Source of the DNA: Thermoplasmata archaeon
Lineage (GTDB): Archaea > Thermoplasmatota > Thermoplasmata > Thermoplasmatales > Thermoplasmataceae
Length of the DNA: 29,137 bases
NCBI GenBank assembly: GCA_021811525.1
Contig: JAJZOK010000097.1
Span: 1,251 to 30,387, forward strand
Direction of reading: 5' to 3'
Both the position numbers and the translations under genes were made by a program. Position 1 is the stretch's first letter; each line of letters opens with the position of its first letter. Positions 15,727-23,865 of the stretch are shown one piece after another. The notes below the pieces were generated by a model. It saw only the letters and a program-made list of their open reading frames with translations, ran no database searches and was not told the origin of the DNA.

Positions 15727-16674
15727 TCAGACAATCCGGAACTTTGGCAATGTGCCATTTAAGAGGACATTAGTTACATTCTCAACACATATTGTATCGA
15801 TGTGAAGAAATGAGTTCTCAGAAAAGGCTGCGATATGAGGGGTGGCTATAACATCGCTCCTTGAAAGCAACAGGTTGTGTTCCGGAGGTTCCTCGCTGAA
15901 TACGTCAGTGGCAACTTGGCGAAGTATACCATTATCTAAAGCAGAAACTATGTCGGCATCGTTCAGTACTTCACCTCTTGAAGTATTTACCAGAAAACTT
16001 CCCCTCTTCATTAGTGACAGCCTGCTCGTATTTACCAGCCCCATTGTTTCATGGGTCTTTGGCAGATGCACCGATACAACATCACTTTCCCTAAATAGAG
16101 TGTCCAAGTCCACCTTCCTGTACCTGCTGTCATTCACGTATGGATCACAATAAATTACATGGGCACCCATTGCTTTAAGAATCCTGGCTGTGGTGCCACC
16201 TATATTCCCCAAACCAAGTATTCCAACAGTGGAATTTGCAAGGTCCCTTCCAACGAAAGCTTCCCTTTCCCAGGACTTGTTCTGCAGGGATATGTGGGAA
16301 GCGGTTATGTTCCTGATGACGTCAAGGATGAGGCCTACCGCGAATTCCGCTACAGCCAGGTGCTCCTCTGGCACCGGTGTGTTTGTTACCAGAATCCCTC
16401 TTTCCCTGCAGGAAGGCAGATCAATTTTATCGTATCCAATACCCCTGCGGGCGATTATCTTGAGGTTGGAAGCCTTCCGAATAACTGAAGGGGTAAAAGC
16501 GTCAAGTCCCGCTATAACTGCATCATACTGGCTTATGGTTTCGACGAGTTCGCTCTCTGTAAACCATGTTTTCTTTGTGTTCTGAGTTACCTCAAAATTC
16601 TTCATCAGGCCATCCAGGCAGGACTTTGTGAACCAGGGCGCCGTTATTAGGACTTTCTTAAATGGTATCACCAT
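15727..16674 (-). CDS. D-isomer-specific 2-hydroxyacid dehydrogenase
   Basis: 315 residues, the usual family length. The Rossmann motif GLGNIG is at 154-159, with the NAD-selecting acidic residue D177 after beta-2. Catalytic residues are R233 (NTSRGEVL), E262 (SEEPP) and H280 (TPHIA). It interconverts 2-hydroxy and 2-oxo acids with NAD(H); family members include glyoxylate/hydroxypyruvate reductases and phosphoglycerate dehydrogenase, and the substrate cannot be picked from sequence. It is last in the leftward sugar-acid operon; its ATG overlaps the aldolase stop by 17 nt. In that setting it may reduce or oxidise a product of aldol cleavage, for example glycerate/hydroxypyruvate, glycolate/glyoxylate or lactate/pyruvate. 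Confidence 0.92.
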   Translation of the reverse strand: MVIPFKKVLITAPWFTKSCLDGLMKNFEVTQNTKKTWFTESELVETISQYDAVIAGLDAFTPSVIRKASNLKIIARRGIGYDKIDLPSCRERGILVTNTPVPEEHLAVAEFAVGLILDVIRNITASHISLQNKSWEREAFVGRDLANSTVGILGLGNIGGTTARILKAMGAHVIYCDPYVNDSRYRKVDLDTLFRESDVVSVHLPKTHETMGLVNTSRLSLMKRGSFLVNTSRGEVLNDADIVSALDNGILRQVATDVFSEEPPEHNLLLSRSDVIATPHIAAFSENSFLHIDTICVENVTNVLLNGTLPKFRIV

Positions 16675-17524
16675 CCGGGAGTACCCTTTTTACTTCCTGT
16701 GAAAGTGACTGCTTCTCTTCTTCTCCAAGCGGAAAGATCGGCGGCCTCGGTTCTCCTGCAGAGTATGAATGGAGTATCTCCACCATGGAGTAATTTGCAC
16801 TCCATTGGCCGAAATTCTTGACGACGTTGGTAATTTGCTGGACAAGTTTCTGGCCCCTGATGCCTGTTTCGTCATTATAATGGTCCACAAGAGTTCTAAG
16901 TATGCCCGGGATGTAATTCCCGCTGCCTCCCACTGCCCCGTCCAGCCCGGATCTTAAAGCTGGAAGTATGAGCGTGTCAGGCCCGCAGAAAACCTTGAAG
17001 TCTGAGCCTGCGTTCCACTTGATTTCAAGCATGTGATTAATGTCCTGAACAGTGTCCTTTATACCAATGACATTTGCGCCTGCTTTGATGATCTTCTTAA
17101 CCAGAGAAGCAGTTATGTCATAACCTGTGGTCAGCGGGAAATTGTACAGATAGGTTGGATATACATCTGAGATCGCCTTAAAATATCTGATGAGCCAGTT
17201 TTCAGGGAGCCGGGGGTAATAATAGGGTGGGAGAGACGCGATTGCATGCACATTCATTTTTGATGCTTCCTTTGCAAGTGTGATCGACTCCTCAAGGTTC
17301 AGGCCGCCAACCTGGACTATGACCTTGTCTGGAATGTCCTGGAAGGCATCTAGGATCTGTAGCCTTTCGTTCAGGTTCAGGGATGGTCCGAGGCCTGTGG
17401 AACCGTTAAGGAAAACTAAGTCTATGCCTTTCTTAAGGAGGTAATCAGAGTGCCTTCTCATTTTGTTAACAGAAAGCCTTCCATTTTCGAAAGGAGTCAT
17501 AACTGGAACAATGAGTTCATGCAT
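16658..17524 (-). CDS. kdgA: 2-keto-3-deoxy-sugar-acid (KDG/KDGal-type) aldolase
   Basis: 288 residues of the DHDPS/NAL class I aldolase superfamily, closest in pattern to the Sulfolobus KDG aldolase. Shared motifs are 'LNGSTGLGPSLN' (39-50), 'QVGGLNLEESITLAKEASKM' (71-90), 'PYYYPRLPENWLIRYFKAIS', 'YLYNFP' (125-130) and 'PRPPIFPL' near the C-terminus. K156 in 'GIKDT' is the Schiff-base lysine and Y127 the catalytic tyrosine. It cleaves 2-keto-3-deoxy-gluconate, -galactonate or a related acid to pyruvate plus an aldehyde, without prior phosphorylation in the archaeal branch. It lies between the MBL hydrolase (8-nt overlap) and the hydroxyacid dehydrogenase (17-nt overlap), downstream of the sugar-acid dehydratase that would supply its substrate. 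Confidence 0.92.
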   Translation of the reverse strand: MHELIVPVMTPFENGRLSVNKMRRHSDYLLKKGIDLVFLNGSTGLGPSLNLNERLQILDAFQDIPDKVIVQVGGLNLEESITLAKEASKMNVHAIASLPPYYYPRLPENWLIRYFKAISDVYPTYLYNFPLTTGYDITASLVKKIIKAGANVIGIKDTVQDINHMLEIKWNAGSDFKVFCGPDTLILPALRSGLDGAVGGSGNYIPGILRTLVDHYNDETGIRGQKLVQQITNVVKNFGQWSANYSMVEILHSYSAGEPRPPIFPLGEEEKQSLSQEVKRVLPDGDTI

Positions 17525-18251
17525 TGAATATCACCGGCTTATCAGAAGTAACCTTACCGAAGGATAAAACTGTGTTTACTTCCTGTTCTTCGCGGAATAT
17601 TATGTCTACGCTGTCAAGTTCTGTGTATCCCTGTTCTGTGAAGGGCGCATCATGCCCGGGAATGATGAGATCTGGCTTGAGCGATTTTATCTTATTGACG
17701 CTTTCCCTAGCAATTGATTCATTGTAAAATGCAAAATCAGGCATTCCCCTGCGGTATGCCCTGAGGTTCGGGATAGCATCACCGGTCATCATGACATGAC
17801 TTTTGTAGTCTCTGGCAGATACTGCAATGTGTCCCGGAGTGTGTCCAGGCGTGTACACAATGGAGACATTTGGTGTGATCATGAAACCATCCCGGACAGT
17901 TTTAATGTCAAGAGTGGAAAGATAACTCTTGAATGAGGGTGTGATTCCGTCTGGAATGCCAGACAATGTGCCTTTTTCCATTTCATCCATACCGACGATA
18001 ATCTGAGCATTGGGAAAGAGGTCCACGTTGAAACAGTGGTCCCAGTTCAGATGTGTCAGCACTACAGTATCAATTTCATTCGATGAAACACCTGCCCTGC
18101 CGAGTTCTCTGAGCAATGGATCCCTAATGCCGAAGTGGCCCACGTCAACCAGTATTTTTTTGGAATCTTCCACAAGGACCACCCCAGCTGCACCCATGGT
18201 GCCGTAGGAGCTTCTGATGCCAGCTCCTTTGAGGATTCTTCTTATGTTCAC
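17517..18251 (-). CDS. MBL-fold metallo-hydrolase, lactonase-like, with altered metal motif
   Basis: 244 residues. The metallo-beta-lactamase fold signature is present: 'THLNWDH' (66-72), 'TPGHTPGH' (134-141), 'MTGDAI' (155-160) and 'PGHD' (198-201). Expected ligands are H67, D71, H72, H137, D158 and H200. The second histidine of the classical HxHxDH motif is Asn69. The GTG start at 18251 overlaps the dehydratase stop as GTGA, and the gene's end overlaps the aldolase start by 8 nt, so it belongs firmly to this operon. The closest characterised relatives by motif are lactonases (AHL-lactonase class). Hydrolysis of an aldonolactone to feed the dehydratase is the natural inference; a thioesterase or other hydrolase is possible. 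Confidence 0.85.
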   Translation of the reverse strand: MNIRRILKGAGIRSSYGTMGAAGVVLVEDSKKILVDVGHFGIRDPLLRELGRAGVSSNEIDTVVLTHLNWDHCFNVDLFPNAQIIVGMDEMEKGTLSGIPDGITPSFKSYLSTLDIKTVRDGFMITPNVSIVYTPGHTPGHIAVSARDYKSHVMMTGDAIPNLRAYRRGMPDFAFYNESIARESVNKIKSLKPDLIIPGHDAPFTEQGYTELDSVDIIFREEQEVNTVLSFGKVTSDKPVIFNA

Positions 18252-19393
18252 TTCTTTACATCCCCATGATACTTGTATTCTTCACTGAAGTATTCGAGGT
18301 GCATCTTCTTGTAGGGATACTTAGTGAGCGCTTCCTCATTGACTTCGATTCCAAGACCAGGCTTGTTGCTCGGATAAATATACCCATTCTTCAGCGTGAA
18401 ATATTCCTTTATAAGGTCATGCCTCACGGTATCAGCGTCAAGCCAGAATTCAAGTATCAGTGCATTTGGCATGGTTATGAGTGCATTGAGGGACGCAGCC
18501 GTTGCAACCGGCCCGTTTGGATTGTGCGGAGCTACAGTAACATAATTCACGTTAGCCATTGCGCCCACTTCAACCAGTGGCAGAATGCCGCCCATGTGGC
18601 AGACATCGGGCTGTATAATATCCGCAGACCTGTTTGCAAGGAGCTCCCAGAACCTGTTTCTGGATATGATCCTCTCTCCGGTGGCTATGGGCACAGGCGA
18701 ATCTCTCCTAACTTCGCCCATGGAAAGGATATCCTCCTCTGGAACAGGTTCTTCAAACCAGAAAGGTTCGAACTCTTCTATTTCGGTGGCGATCTTTATC
18801 GCAGTTCTAGTGTTGAATCTTCCATGAGCCTCAATCATTAGATCAATGTCATCTCCAACACTGTCCCTAATTGCCTTTATCCTGCTCTTTGCTCCATCCA
18901 GCTGCTTTCTCGTGATGGTTGGCCCTGCTCCTCCAAATGGGTCGAATTTAAGTGCATAGAATCCTTTTTCAACAGTCTTTGCAGCTGCTTTCCCGAATTG
19001 ATCCGGGCTGGCGTTCCCTGAGATAAATCCATTCCCGTAAACCTTGACTTTTTCAACAGCTTTACCCCCAAGCATGGCATAAACTGGCTTGTTGGCGGAT
19101 TTGGCTGCGGCATCCCAGAGGGCCTGTTCAATGGCACTCTGTGCTGTGGACAGGATGGGGCCGTTCCTCCAGAAGAAATTCCTAACAAAGAAATTGGTAA
19201 TCTCAGTGATTTCAAGTTCTCTCCCTATGAGAAATGGTTTCAAGTCGTTTACAGCTGATTCAATAGTCTTTTCAAAATCTCCAAGTGTACCTTCCCCATA
19301 GCCCACGATTCCGTCATCGGTAGTCACCTGGACTATCACAAAATTTCTCCACACGGCTGCTGCGTAGAACGTCTTGATATCCTTTATTTTCAT
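18248..19393 (-). CDS. Sugar-acid dehydratase, enolase superfamily (gluconate/galactonate dehydratase type)
   Basis: 381 residues with the mandelate racemase/muconate lactonizing N-terminal cap (about 1-125) and barrel. Metal ligands fit E188 ('MIEAHGRF'), E214 ('FEEP') and E240 ('ATGERI'). The catalytic D263-H290 pair lies in '[11 protein letters not shown]' and 'VAPHNPNGP', and E315 is in 'ILEFW'. 'ALKFDPFGG' (147-155) and 'IEAHGRFN' are shared with archaeal gluconate and galactonate dehydratases. It removes water from an aldonate to give a 2-keto-3-deoxy acid, the substrate of the aldolase two genes downstream. It is the first gene of the leftward operon; a TATA-like element centred 25 bp upstream of the ATG implies a leaderless start. 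Substrate (gluconate, galactonate, fuconate, rhamnonate or a pentonate) is unresolved. Confidence 0.92.
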   Translation of the reverse strand: MKIKDIKTFYAAAVWRNFVIVQVTTDDGIVGYGEGTLGDFEKTIESAVNDLKPFLIGRELEITEITNFFVRNFFWRNGPILSTAQSAIEQALWDAAAKSANKPVYAMLGGKAVEKVKVYGNGFISGNASPDQFGKAAAKTVEKGFYALKFDPFGGAGPTITRKQLDGAKSRIKAIRDSVGDDIDLMIEAHGRFNTRTAIKIATEIEEFEPFWFEEPVPEEDILSMGEVRRDSPVPIATGERIISRNRFWELLANRSADIIQPDVCHMGGILPLVEVGAMANVNYVTVAPHNPNGPVATAASLNALITMPNALILEFWLDADTVRHDLIKEYFTLKNGYIYPSNKPGLGIEVNEEALTKYPYKKMHLEYFSEEYKYHGDVKK

Positions 19394-19492
19394 AATTGGT
19401 ACATACTTTCAAGATATTAAGGAATTTTGTATTCAAGATACCCTAAAATATATGTCAAAACTAAAGTTTAATATTCACAAGAATATAATGAT
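19394..19492. promoter_or_regulatory. 99-bp divergent promoter region of the sugar-acid island
   Basis: It separates the dehydratase operon (left) from the aldehyde dehydrogenase operon (right). The left TATA-like element (minus 'CTTAATATCTT') is at about 19411-19421, and the right one ('GTTTAATATT') at about 19466-19475, each 23-25 bp from its start codon. TTCAAGATA occurs twice as a direct repeat (19408-19416 and 19432-19440), 24 bp apart, the first overlapping the left TATA element. ATATTC-N4-GAATAT (19471-19486) overlaps the right TATA element and the predicted start. Joint control of both operons is likely; the TrmB-type protein encoded at 9301 is a candidate regulator. Confidence 0.65.
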
Positions 19493-20944
19493 ATGATAGA
19501 AATGCCCGATAAGATTGCTGGAGGAAGAAATTCACAAGTGGCTAACAGAGACGTAATCAACCCTTCAACCGCAGAAGTGATCGGCAGTGTTCCCTTGATG
19601 ACTCTGGAAGAAGTCAGGGAAAGCATAGATAGAGCACATGAGACTTTTCATTCATATTCAAAAATGCCAGCCAGCAAAAGACGAGGGTTGTTCAGGAAAG
19701 CCGCCCAGCTCATTGATGATGATCTGGAAAGGCTTGCACGGCTCATGTCCGCTGAAATAGGCAGACCGATCAAAAGTGCCAGGGGTGAAGTGAAAAGGGC
19801 AGGTTTCATTCTAGAGTCCTGTGCAAACGAGATTGAAAATATTTCAAAGGGATCTTTCGTGCCCCTCGATATCTATGAATATCCGGGCGGCAATGAAAAC
19901 AGGTTCGCAATTACCGTCAGGGAACCAATTGGTGTGGTTGCATCCATTACCCCATTCAACTTCCCTGCTGTGAGCTTTGCACATAAGGTCGGTGCAGCAC
20001 TTGCAGTGGGAAATACAGTTGTGCACAAGCCAACCATTTCAGCGCCCCTCACGCAGCTTGAAATTGCAAAGATCATGATTAAGAGTGGATTTCCCGAAGG
20101 GTCAATCAATATTCTAACTGGCAATTCCGGCATGATCGGAAAGGAGCTGACAGAGAATGGGAAGATACGCCTCATCACCTTTACAGGTTCTTCTAATGTG
20201 GGCCTTGAAATTGCTTCGAAAGCGATGCTCAGGGGAATCCGGGCAATAATGGAGCTTGGTGGGAGCGATGCTGAAATAATCTTGGATGATGCTGACCTTG
20301 AAAAGGCAGTAGATTCAGCAGTATTCGGCAGATATGATTATGCAGGGCAGTTCTGCAATTCCACTAAGAGGCTCATTGTAAGCCATAAGGTCGCGAGCAA
20401 AGTGGAAGCCCTGCTTACTGCGAGGATAAAGAAGCTCAATGTTGGCAATGCCAGTGAAGAATCCACCGATGTTGGCCCCCTTATTAATGAGGATGCAGTG
20501 GCAAAGATGCATGTCTTTGTCCAGGATTCCGTTTCAAGGGGAGGAAAACTTCTCTATCAGGGCGAAGTGCCGGAGAAGGGATCGTTCTTCCCTCCCACTC
20601 TTATCCAGACAGCAAGTGATGATACAAAGATACTGAAGGACGAAGTTTTTGGCCCGATCCTGCCGCTTCGAATATTCGATGATGATAAAGAGGCTGTCAA
20701 AATAGTCAACAGTTCATCATATGGCCTCAATGCATCCATCTACTCTTCTGATTTCTCCCGAGCATACAAAATGGCAAGGGCACTGGAGGTCGGCACAGTG
20801 GTAATAAATGATACCACAAGGCTGAGATGGGATAATCTTCCCTTTGGGGGCCCTAAGCTCAGTGGAATAGGGAGAGAGTCAGTTCATGATACTATGCTGG
20901 AAATGACTGAACCGAAAGTAATCAGCTACACATTGAAAAAGTAG
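19493..20944 (+). CDS. NAD(P)-dependent aldehyde dehydrogenase (glyceraldehyde/lactaldehyde/GAPN-like)
   Basis: 483 residues, full length for the ALDH superfamily. Key residues are N156 ('TPFNFP'), K179 ('VVHKP'), E254 ('IMELGG') and the nucleophile C288 ('GQFCNSTKR'); 'FTGSS' (230-234) binds the cofactor. It oxidises an aldehyde to the acid. The subgroup pattern ('ELGGSDAEIILDDADL', 'FCNSTKR') is nearer to lactaldehyde and non-phosphorylating glyceraldehyde-3-phosphate dehydrogenases than to the Thermoplasma glyceraldehyde dehydrogenase as I recall it. In context it would remove the aldehyde released by the KDG-type aldolase. ATG 19493 is 23 bp from a TATA-like element, so the message is probably leaderless; a second ATG at 19502 would trim three residues. 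Confidence 0.9.
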   Translation: MIEMPDKIAGGRNSQVANRDVINPSTAEVIGSVPLMTLEEVRESIDRAHETFHSYSKMPASKRRGLFRKAAQLIDDDLERLARLMSAEIGRPIKSARGEVKRAGFILESCANEIENISKGSFVPLDIYEYPGGNENRFAITVREPIGVVASITPFNFPAVSFAHKVGAALAVGNTVVHKPTISAPLTQLEIAKIMIKSGFPEGSINILTGNSGMIGKELTENGKIRLITFTGSSNVGLEIASKAMLRGIRAIMELGGSDAEIILDDADLEKAVDSAVFGRYDYAGQFCNSTKRLIVSHKVASKVEALLTARIKKLNVGNASEESTDVGPLINEDAVAKMHVFVQDSVSRGGKLLYQGEVPEKGSFFPPTLIQTASDDTKILKDEVFGPILPLRIFDDDKEAVKIVNSSSYGLNASIYSSDFSRAYKMARALEVGTVVINDTTRLRWDNLPFGGPKLSGIGRESVHDTMLEMTEPKVISYTLKK

Positions 20945-20970
20945 AACACAATTACAGGAAATTGATAAAA

Positions 20971-21744
20971 ATGACGCTGGAAGGCAAAACCATAATTATA
21001 ACAGGCGGTACACATGGCATTGGCGAGGAAACAGCAATATTGTTCGCGTCAAGAGGGGCACATGTCGCCATAGTTGGGAGGGACGAGAAGAAAGCTTCTG
21101 AGATAGTGAAACAGTCAAAGGGCAGAATAGAGTTCCTCAAGTGTGACATGAGTGACCGGAGACAGTTGCTCGAGCTCTGCAAGATTATAGAATCAAGATT
21201 TGCCAAGGTGGATGTCCTCATAAACAATGCTTCCCGAAACTCGAGATTCAGTGTCCTGAACCTGGAGGTTGAAGAATGGGACAGAATGCTTGAACTGAAC
21301 ATGACATCCATTTTTCTCCTCACAAAGACAGTGGCATCAAAAATGGTCAAGAATGGCACCAAAGGGAAGATCATAAACATTGGGGCAGTGCAATCCTTCT
21401 TTCCGCTGGACTCATCCTTTTCATACTCAAGTGTAAAGGGAGCTTTGAGGGGAATGACAAAGAGCATGGCCGTCGACCTATCGCCGCATGGCATCCTTGT
21501 GACATTGGTGATGCCGGGCCCGATCTATGCCAAATCTGACAGTGATGAACCAAGCAAGGACCTCGATTTAAGGGCAGCTACCCTCGTAGGGAGGATGGGG
21601 CGAAAGTCTGAAGTTTCAGAATTGCTTGAATTCCTATCCTCCGACCGGAACACTTTCATGACAGGGAATGAGATCATCATCGACGGAGGAAGGACAATAT
21701 CTAGAAAGCCGGATCCCTCCGAAATAAAGGAAGATGTGATCTGA
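20971..21744 (+). CDS. Short-chain dehydrogenase/reductase (SDR)
   Basis: 257 residues from ATG 20971; a TTG at 20962 would add three. A purine-rich 'ACAGGAA' precedes it. Classical SDR features are the cofactor motif 'TGGTHGIG' (11-18), 'CDM' (58-60), 'NNAS' (85-88) and catalytic Y152 and K156 ('YSSVK'). The usual serine 13 residues before the tyrosine is replaced by A139 ('IGAVQS'); S142 is the nearest alternative. 'IDGG' near the C-terminus is typical. It follows the aldehyde dehydrogenase by 26 nt in the same operon. The likely role is NAD(P)-dependent oxidation of a sugar to its lactone (glucose/galactose/fucose dehydrogenase type) or of a 2-keto-3-deoxy acid. Substrate is unresolved. 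Confidence 0.9.
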   Translation: MTLEGKTIIITGGTHGIGEETAILFASRGAHVAIVGRDEKKASEIVKQSKGRIEFLKCDMSDRRQLLELCKIIESRFAKVDVLINNASRNSRFSVLNLEVEEWDRMLELNMTSIFLLTKTVASKMVKNGTKGKIINIGAVQSFFPLDSSFSYSSVKGALRGMTKSMAVDLSPHGILVTLVMPGPIYAKSDSDEPSKDLDLRAATLVGRMGRKSEVSELLEFLSSDRNTFMTGNEIIIDGGRTISRKPDPSEIKEDVI

Positions 21745-22026
21745 TATCTGAAGCAGTACCGCATTTCAGATTCCTTAGAACAGGGGCCACAACAAATCCA
21801 TATCTAAGAAGAGTGTTAGGAACCTCCGTTCATGATGAACCTGTGTGCTGTTATATACTCAATCCTGCTTTGGGAACCTGCCTGAAAATAGAGCAAAAGC
21901 CCAGAAAAGAAATAACCCTTTACTGTAATTTAGAGGCACGAGTGCATGGAATATAACCTGCAGAATACCTTAGAGTGAGGTTGGTTTTCTGCACATTTAC
22001 CGGGAAAAAAAGGAGCTAGATTAAAG
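21745..22026 (+). promoter_or_regulatory. Leader region of the ABC ATPase gene with palindrome and TATA box
   Basis: GTTCAT-G-ATGAAC (21828-21840) is a perfect 6-bp inverted repeat. Ten bases later 'TTATATACTC' (21851-21860) is the best TATA match; it would give a leader of about 140 nt. That leader holds a 10-codon ORF (ATG 21945, TGA 21975-21977). 'AGGAG' at 22010-22014 lies 12 nt before the TTG start at 22027. Confidence 0.45.
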
Positions 22027-23862
22027 TTGGACAAGAGTGAAGATGTAATTCTGAAAATACGTGACCTTACCCTTGGGTATAGTAGCGAAAAAGGCATGGT
22101 CATCGCCGTGGATGATGTTTCTCTGGACATCCCCAAAGGTAAGATATCCTCCATTGTGGGAGAATCAGGATCCGGCAAATCAACACTTGCCAATGCCATC
22201 ATCGGTTTTATCAAGTATCCAGCCACTAAGATTTCAGGCAAAATAGAATTTGAAGGAGAAAATCTGCTTGAGCTGACAAGGCCAAAATTGAACAAGATAA
22301 GAATGAAGAAGATCTCGTTCGTCCCCCAGGCAGCAATGAATTCTTTGAATCCTGTAATGAAAATAGGGGATGAAATGCATGATATAATCGAAGCTCATGC
22401 CAAGGTGACCCCCGCCGAGGAGAAAGAAATGATCCAGCAAGCCCTAAGATTAGTGGATCTGCCAGATTATATTGTTAACTCTTATCAGAACCAGATAAGC
22501 GGCGGCATGAAGCAGAGAGTCATGATAGCAATCGCTACACTGCTAAATCCTGACATAATAATTCTGGACGAGCCAACTACAGGCCTGGATGTAATAGTCC
22601 AGAAGAATATTCTTGATTCCATCAAGCGCATAAACAGTGAGAGGGGGACTACCATCATCCTCATCACACACGATCTGCCTGTGGCGTTTTACGTTTCAGA
22701 TTACTGTTCCATACTTTACTCCGGCAAGATTGTAGAGGAGGGGCTTAAGAGCAAACTGGTTGCAAACAAGCTTCACCCTTATACCGAACTTCTCATAGGA
22801 AGCATACCATCTGCAACAGACAGCAAGAAACGCCTTGTAACCATCAGGGGATCAGTTTCCCCGGTGTATGAGAAGCAGACAAAATGCACTTTTGCAAACA
22901 GGTGCCCGTATGCAATAGAAGCCTGCCATGAAATGAATTTAGGGGATTACGAAGTGGATGGAGAGTCGGTAAAGTGCTTCAGATACGACCAATCCCTCAA
23001 GGACCGTTTTGCCCCAAGCCTGCCTGAAATAGAGCCAGATCCTCTACCTTCCAGGACCGGGGTCATTGGCAAAATCTATTCAAGTGAAACGCACAGGGCT
23101 GAATTGCATGATGCTGTGATGAAGTTCATGATTGGAAGGGGGTCTACAAAGAAAGAACTTACGGCGGTGGACCATGTTAACATAAACATTGAGTCAGGCA
23201 AGATTTCAGCCGTAGTAGGTGCATCAGGCAGCGGAAAAACAACGGTCGGAAAGCTGTTTCTCTTTGATGAAATACCTACGAAGGGAAAGTACACGTTCAA
23301 TGGAAAGGACGTAACCAAAGCCCCCGGAAAACAGGTGAAGGAATACAGGAGGCTAATCCAGATGATTTTCCAGGATCCTTTTTCCTCTCTCAGTCCAATA
23401 CATAAAATAGGCTACCAGATTGAACGGCCCCTCATTATAAACAAAATAAGCACCCGTGAAAGTGTTCATAACGATGTCATTGCAATGCTCAACCTTGTCG
23501 GCCTTCGCCCTGCAGAGAATTTTGTGGAAAAGTTCCCCTATGAACTGTCAGGGGGGCAGAGGCAGAGAGTGTGTGTGGCCAAGGCACTATCAGTTGGAGC
23601 AAAGCTGCTTGTTGCTGACGAGCCTGTATCAATGCTGGATGCGTCAGTGCGTGCAGAAATCCTTAATCTGCTGGTAGACCTCAGAAGCGAGTTAAATCTC
23701 GGTATTCTGTATATAACGCATGATCTCTCAACGGTAAGATACGTTGCAGACGATGTATATGTGATGAACCAGGGAAAAATTGTGGAATATGGTGAAGGAT
23801 CCGCGTTGTTCTCATCTCCCAGGGACGAATACACCCGGCTCCTCCTTGATTCCATTGTCTGA
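22027..23862 (+). CDS. Fused two-domain ATPase of an Opp/Dpp-class ABC importer (OppD-OppF fusion)
   Basis: 611 residues from TTG 22027. The first nucleotide-binding domain has Walker A 'GESGSGKST' (45-53), signature 'SGGMKQRV' (~158-165) and Walker B 'IIILDEPTTG'. Its C-terminal oligopeptide-family extension has four cysteines ('TKCTFANRCPYAIEAC' and a later 'KCFRY'; about 284-320). The second domain has Walker A 'GASGSGKTT' (~398-406), signature 'LSGGQRQRV' (~507) and Walker B 'LLVADEPVSMLD' (~528); it ends without a cysteine extension. In most organisms these are two separate genes. The protein would drive the permeases encoded on the opposite strand, whose operon converges on it with 3 bp between the stop codons. 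Substrate may be oligopeptides or oligosaccharides. Confidence 0.92.
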   Translation: MDKSEDVILKIRDLTLGYSSEKGMVIAVDDVSLDIPKGKISSIVGESGSGKSTLANAIIGFIKYPATKISGKIEFEGENLLELTRPKLNKIRMKKISFVPQAAMNSLNPVMKIGDEMHDIIEAHAKVTPAEEKEMIQQALRLVDLPDYIVNSYQNQISGGMKQRVMIAIATLLNPDIIILDEPTTGLDVIVQKNILDSIKRINSERGTTIILITHDLPVAFYVSDYCSILYSGKIVEEGLKSKLVANKLHPYTELLIGSIPSATDSKKRLVTIRGSVSPVYEKQTKCTFANRCPYAIEACHEMNLGDYEVDGESVKCFRYDQSLKDRFAPSLPEIEPDPLPSRTGVIGKIYSSETHRAELHDAVMKFMIGRGSTKKELTAVDHVNINIESGKISAVVGASGSGKTTVGKLFLFDEIPTKGKYTFNGKDVTKAPGKQVKEYRRLIQMIFQDPFSSLSPIHKIGYQIERPLIINKISTRESVHNDVIAMLNLVGLRPAENFVEKFPYELSGGQRQRVCVAKALSVGAKLLVADEPVSMLDASVRAEILNLLVDLRSELNLGILYITHDLSTVRYVADDVYVMNQGKIVEYGEGSALFSSPRDEYTRLLLDSIV

Positions 23863-23865
23863 TTT

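Noticed and set aside
18266..18841. 191-codon plus-strand frame opposite the dehydratase gene
   Set aside because: The antisense frame lies wholly within a gene with all catalytic residues conserved; its product resembles nothing.
20952..21494. 180-codon minus-strand frame opposite the SDR gene
   Set aside because: Mirror of a well-supported SDR coding frame; no motif or start context.
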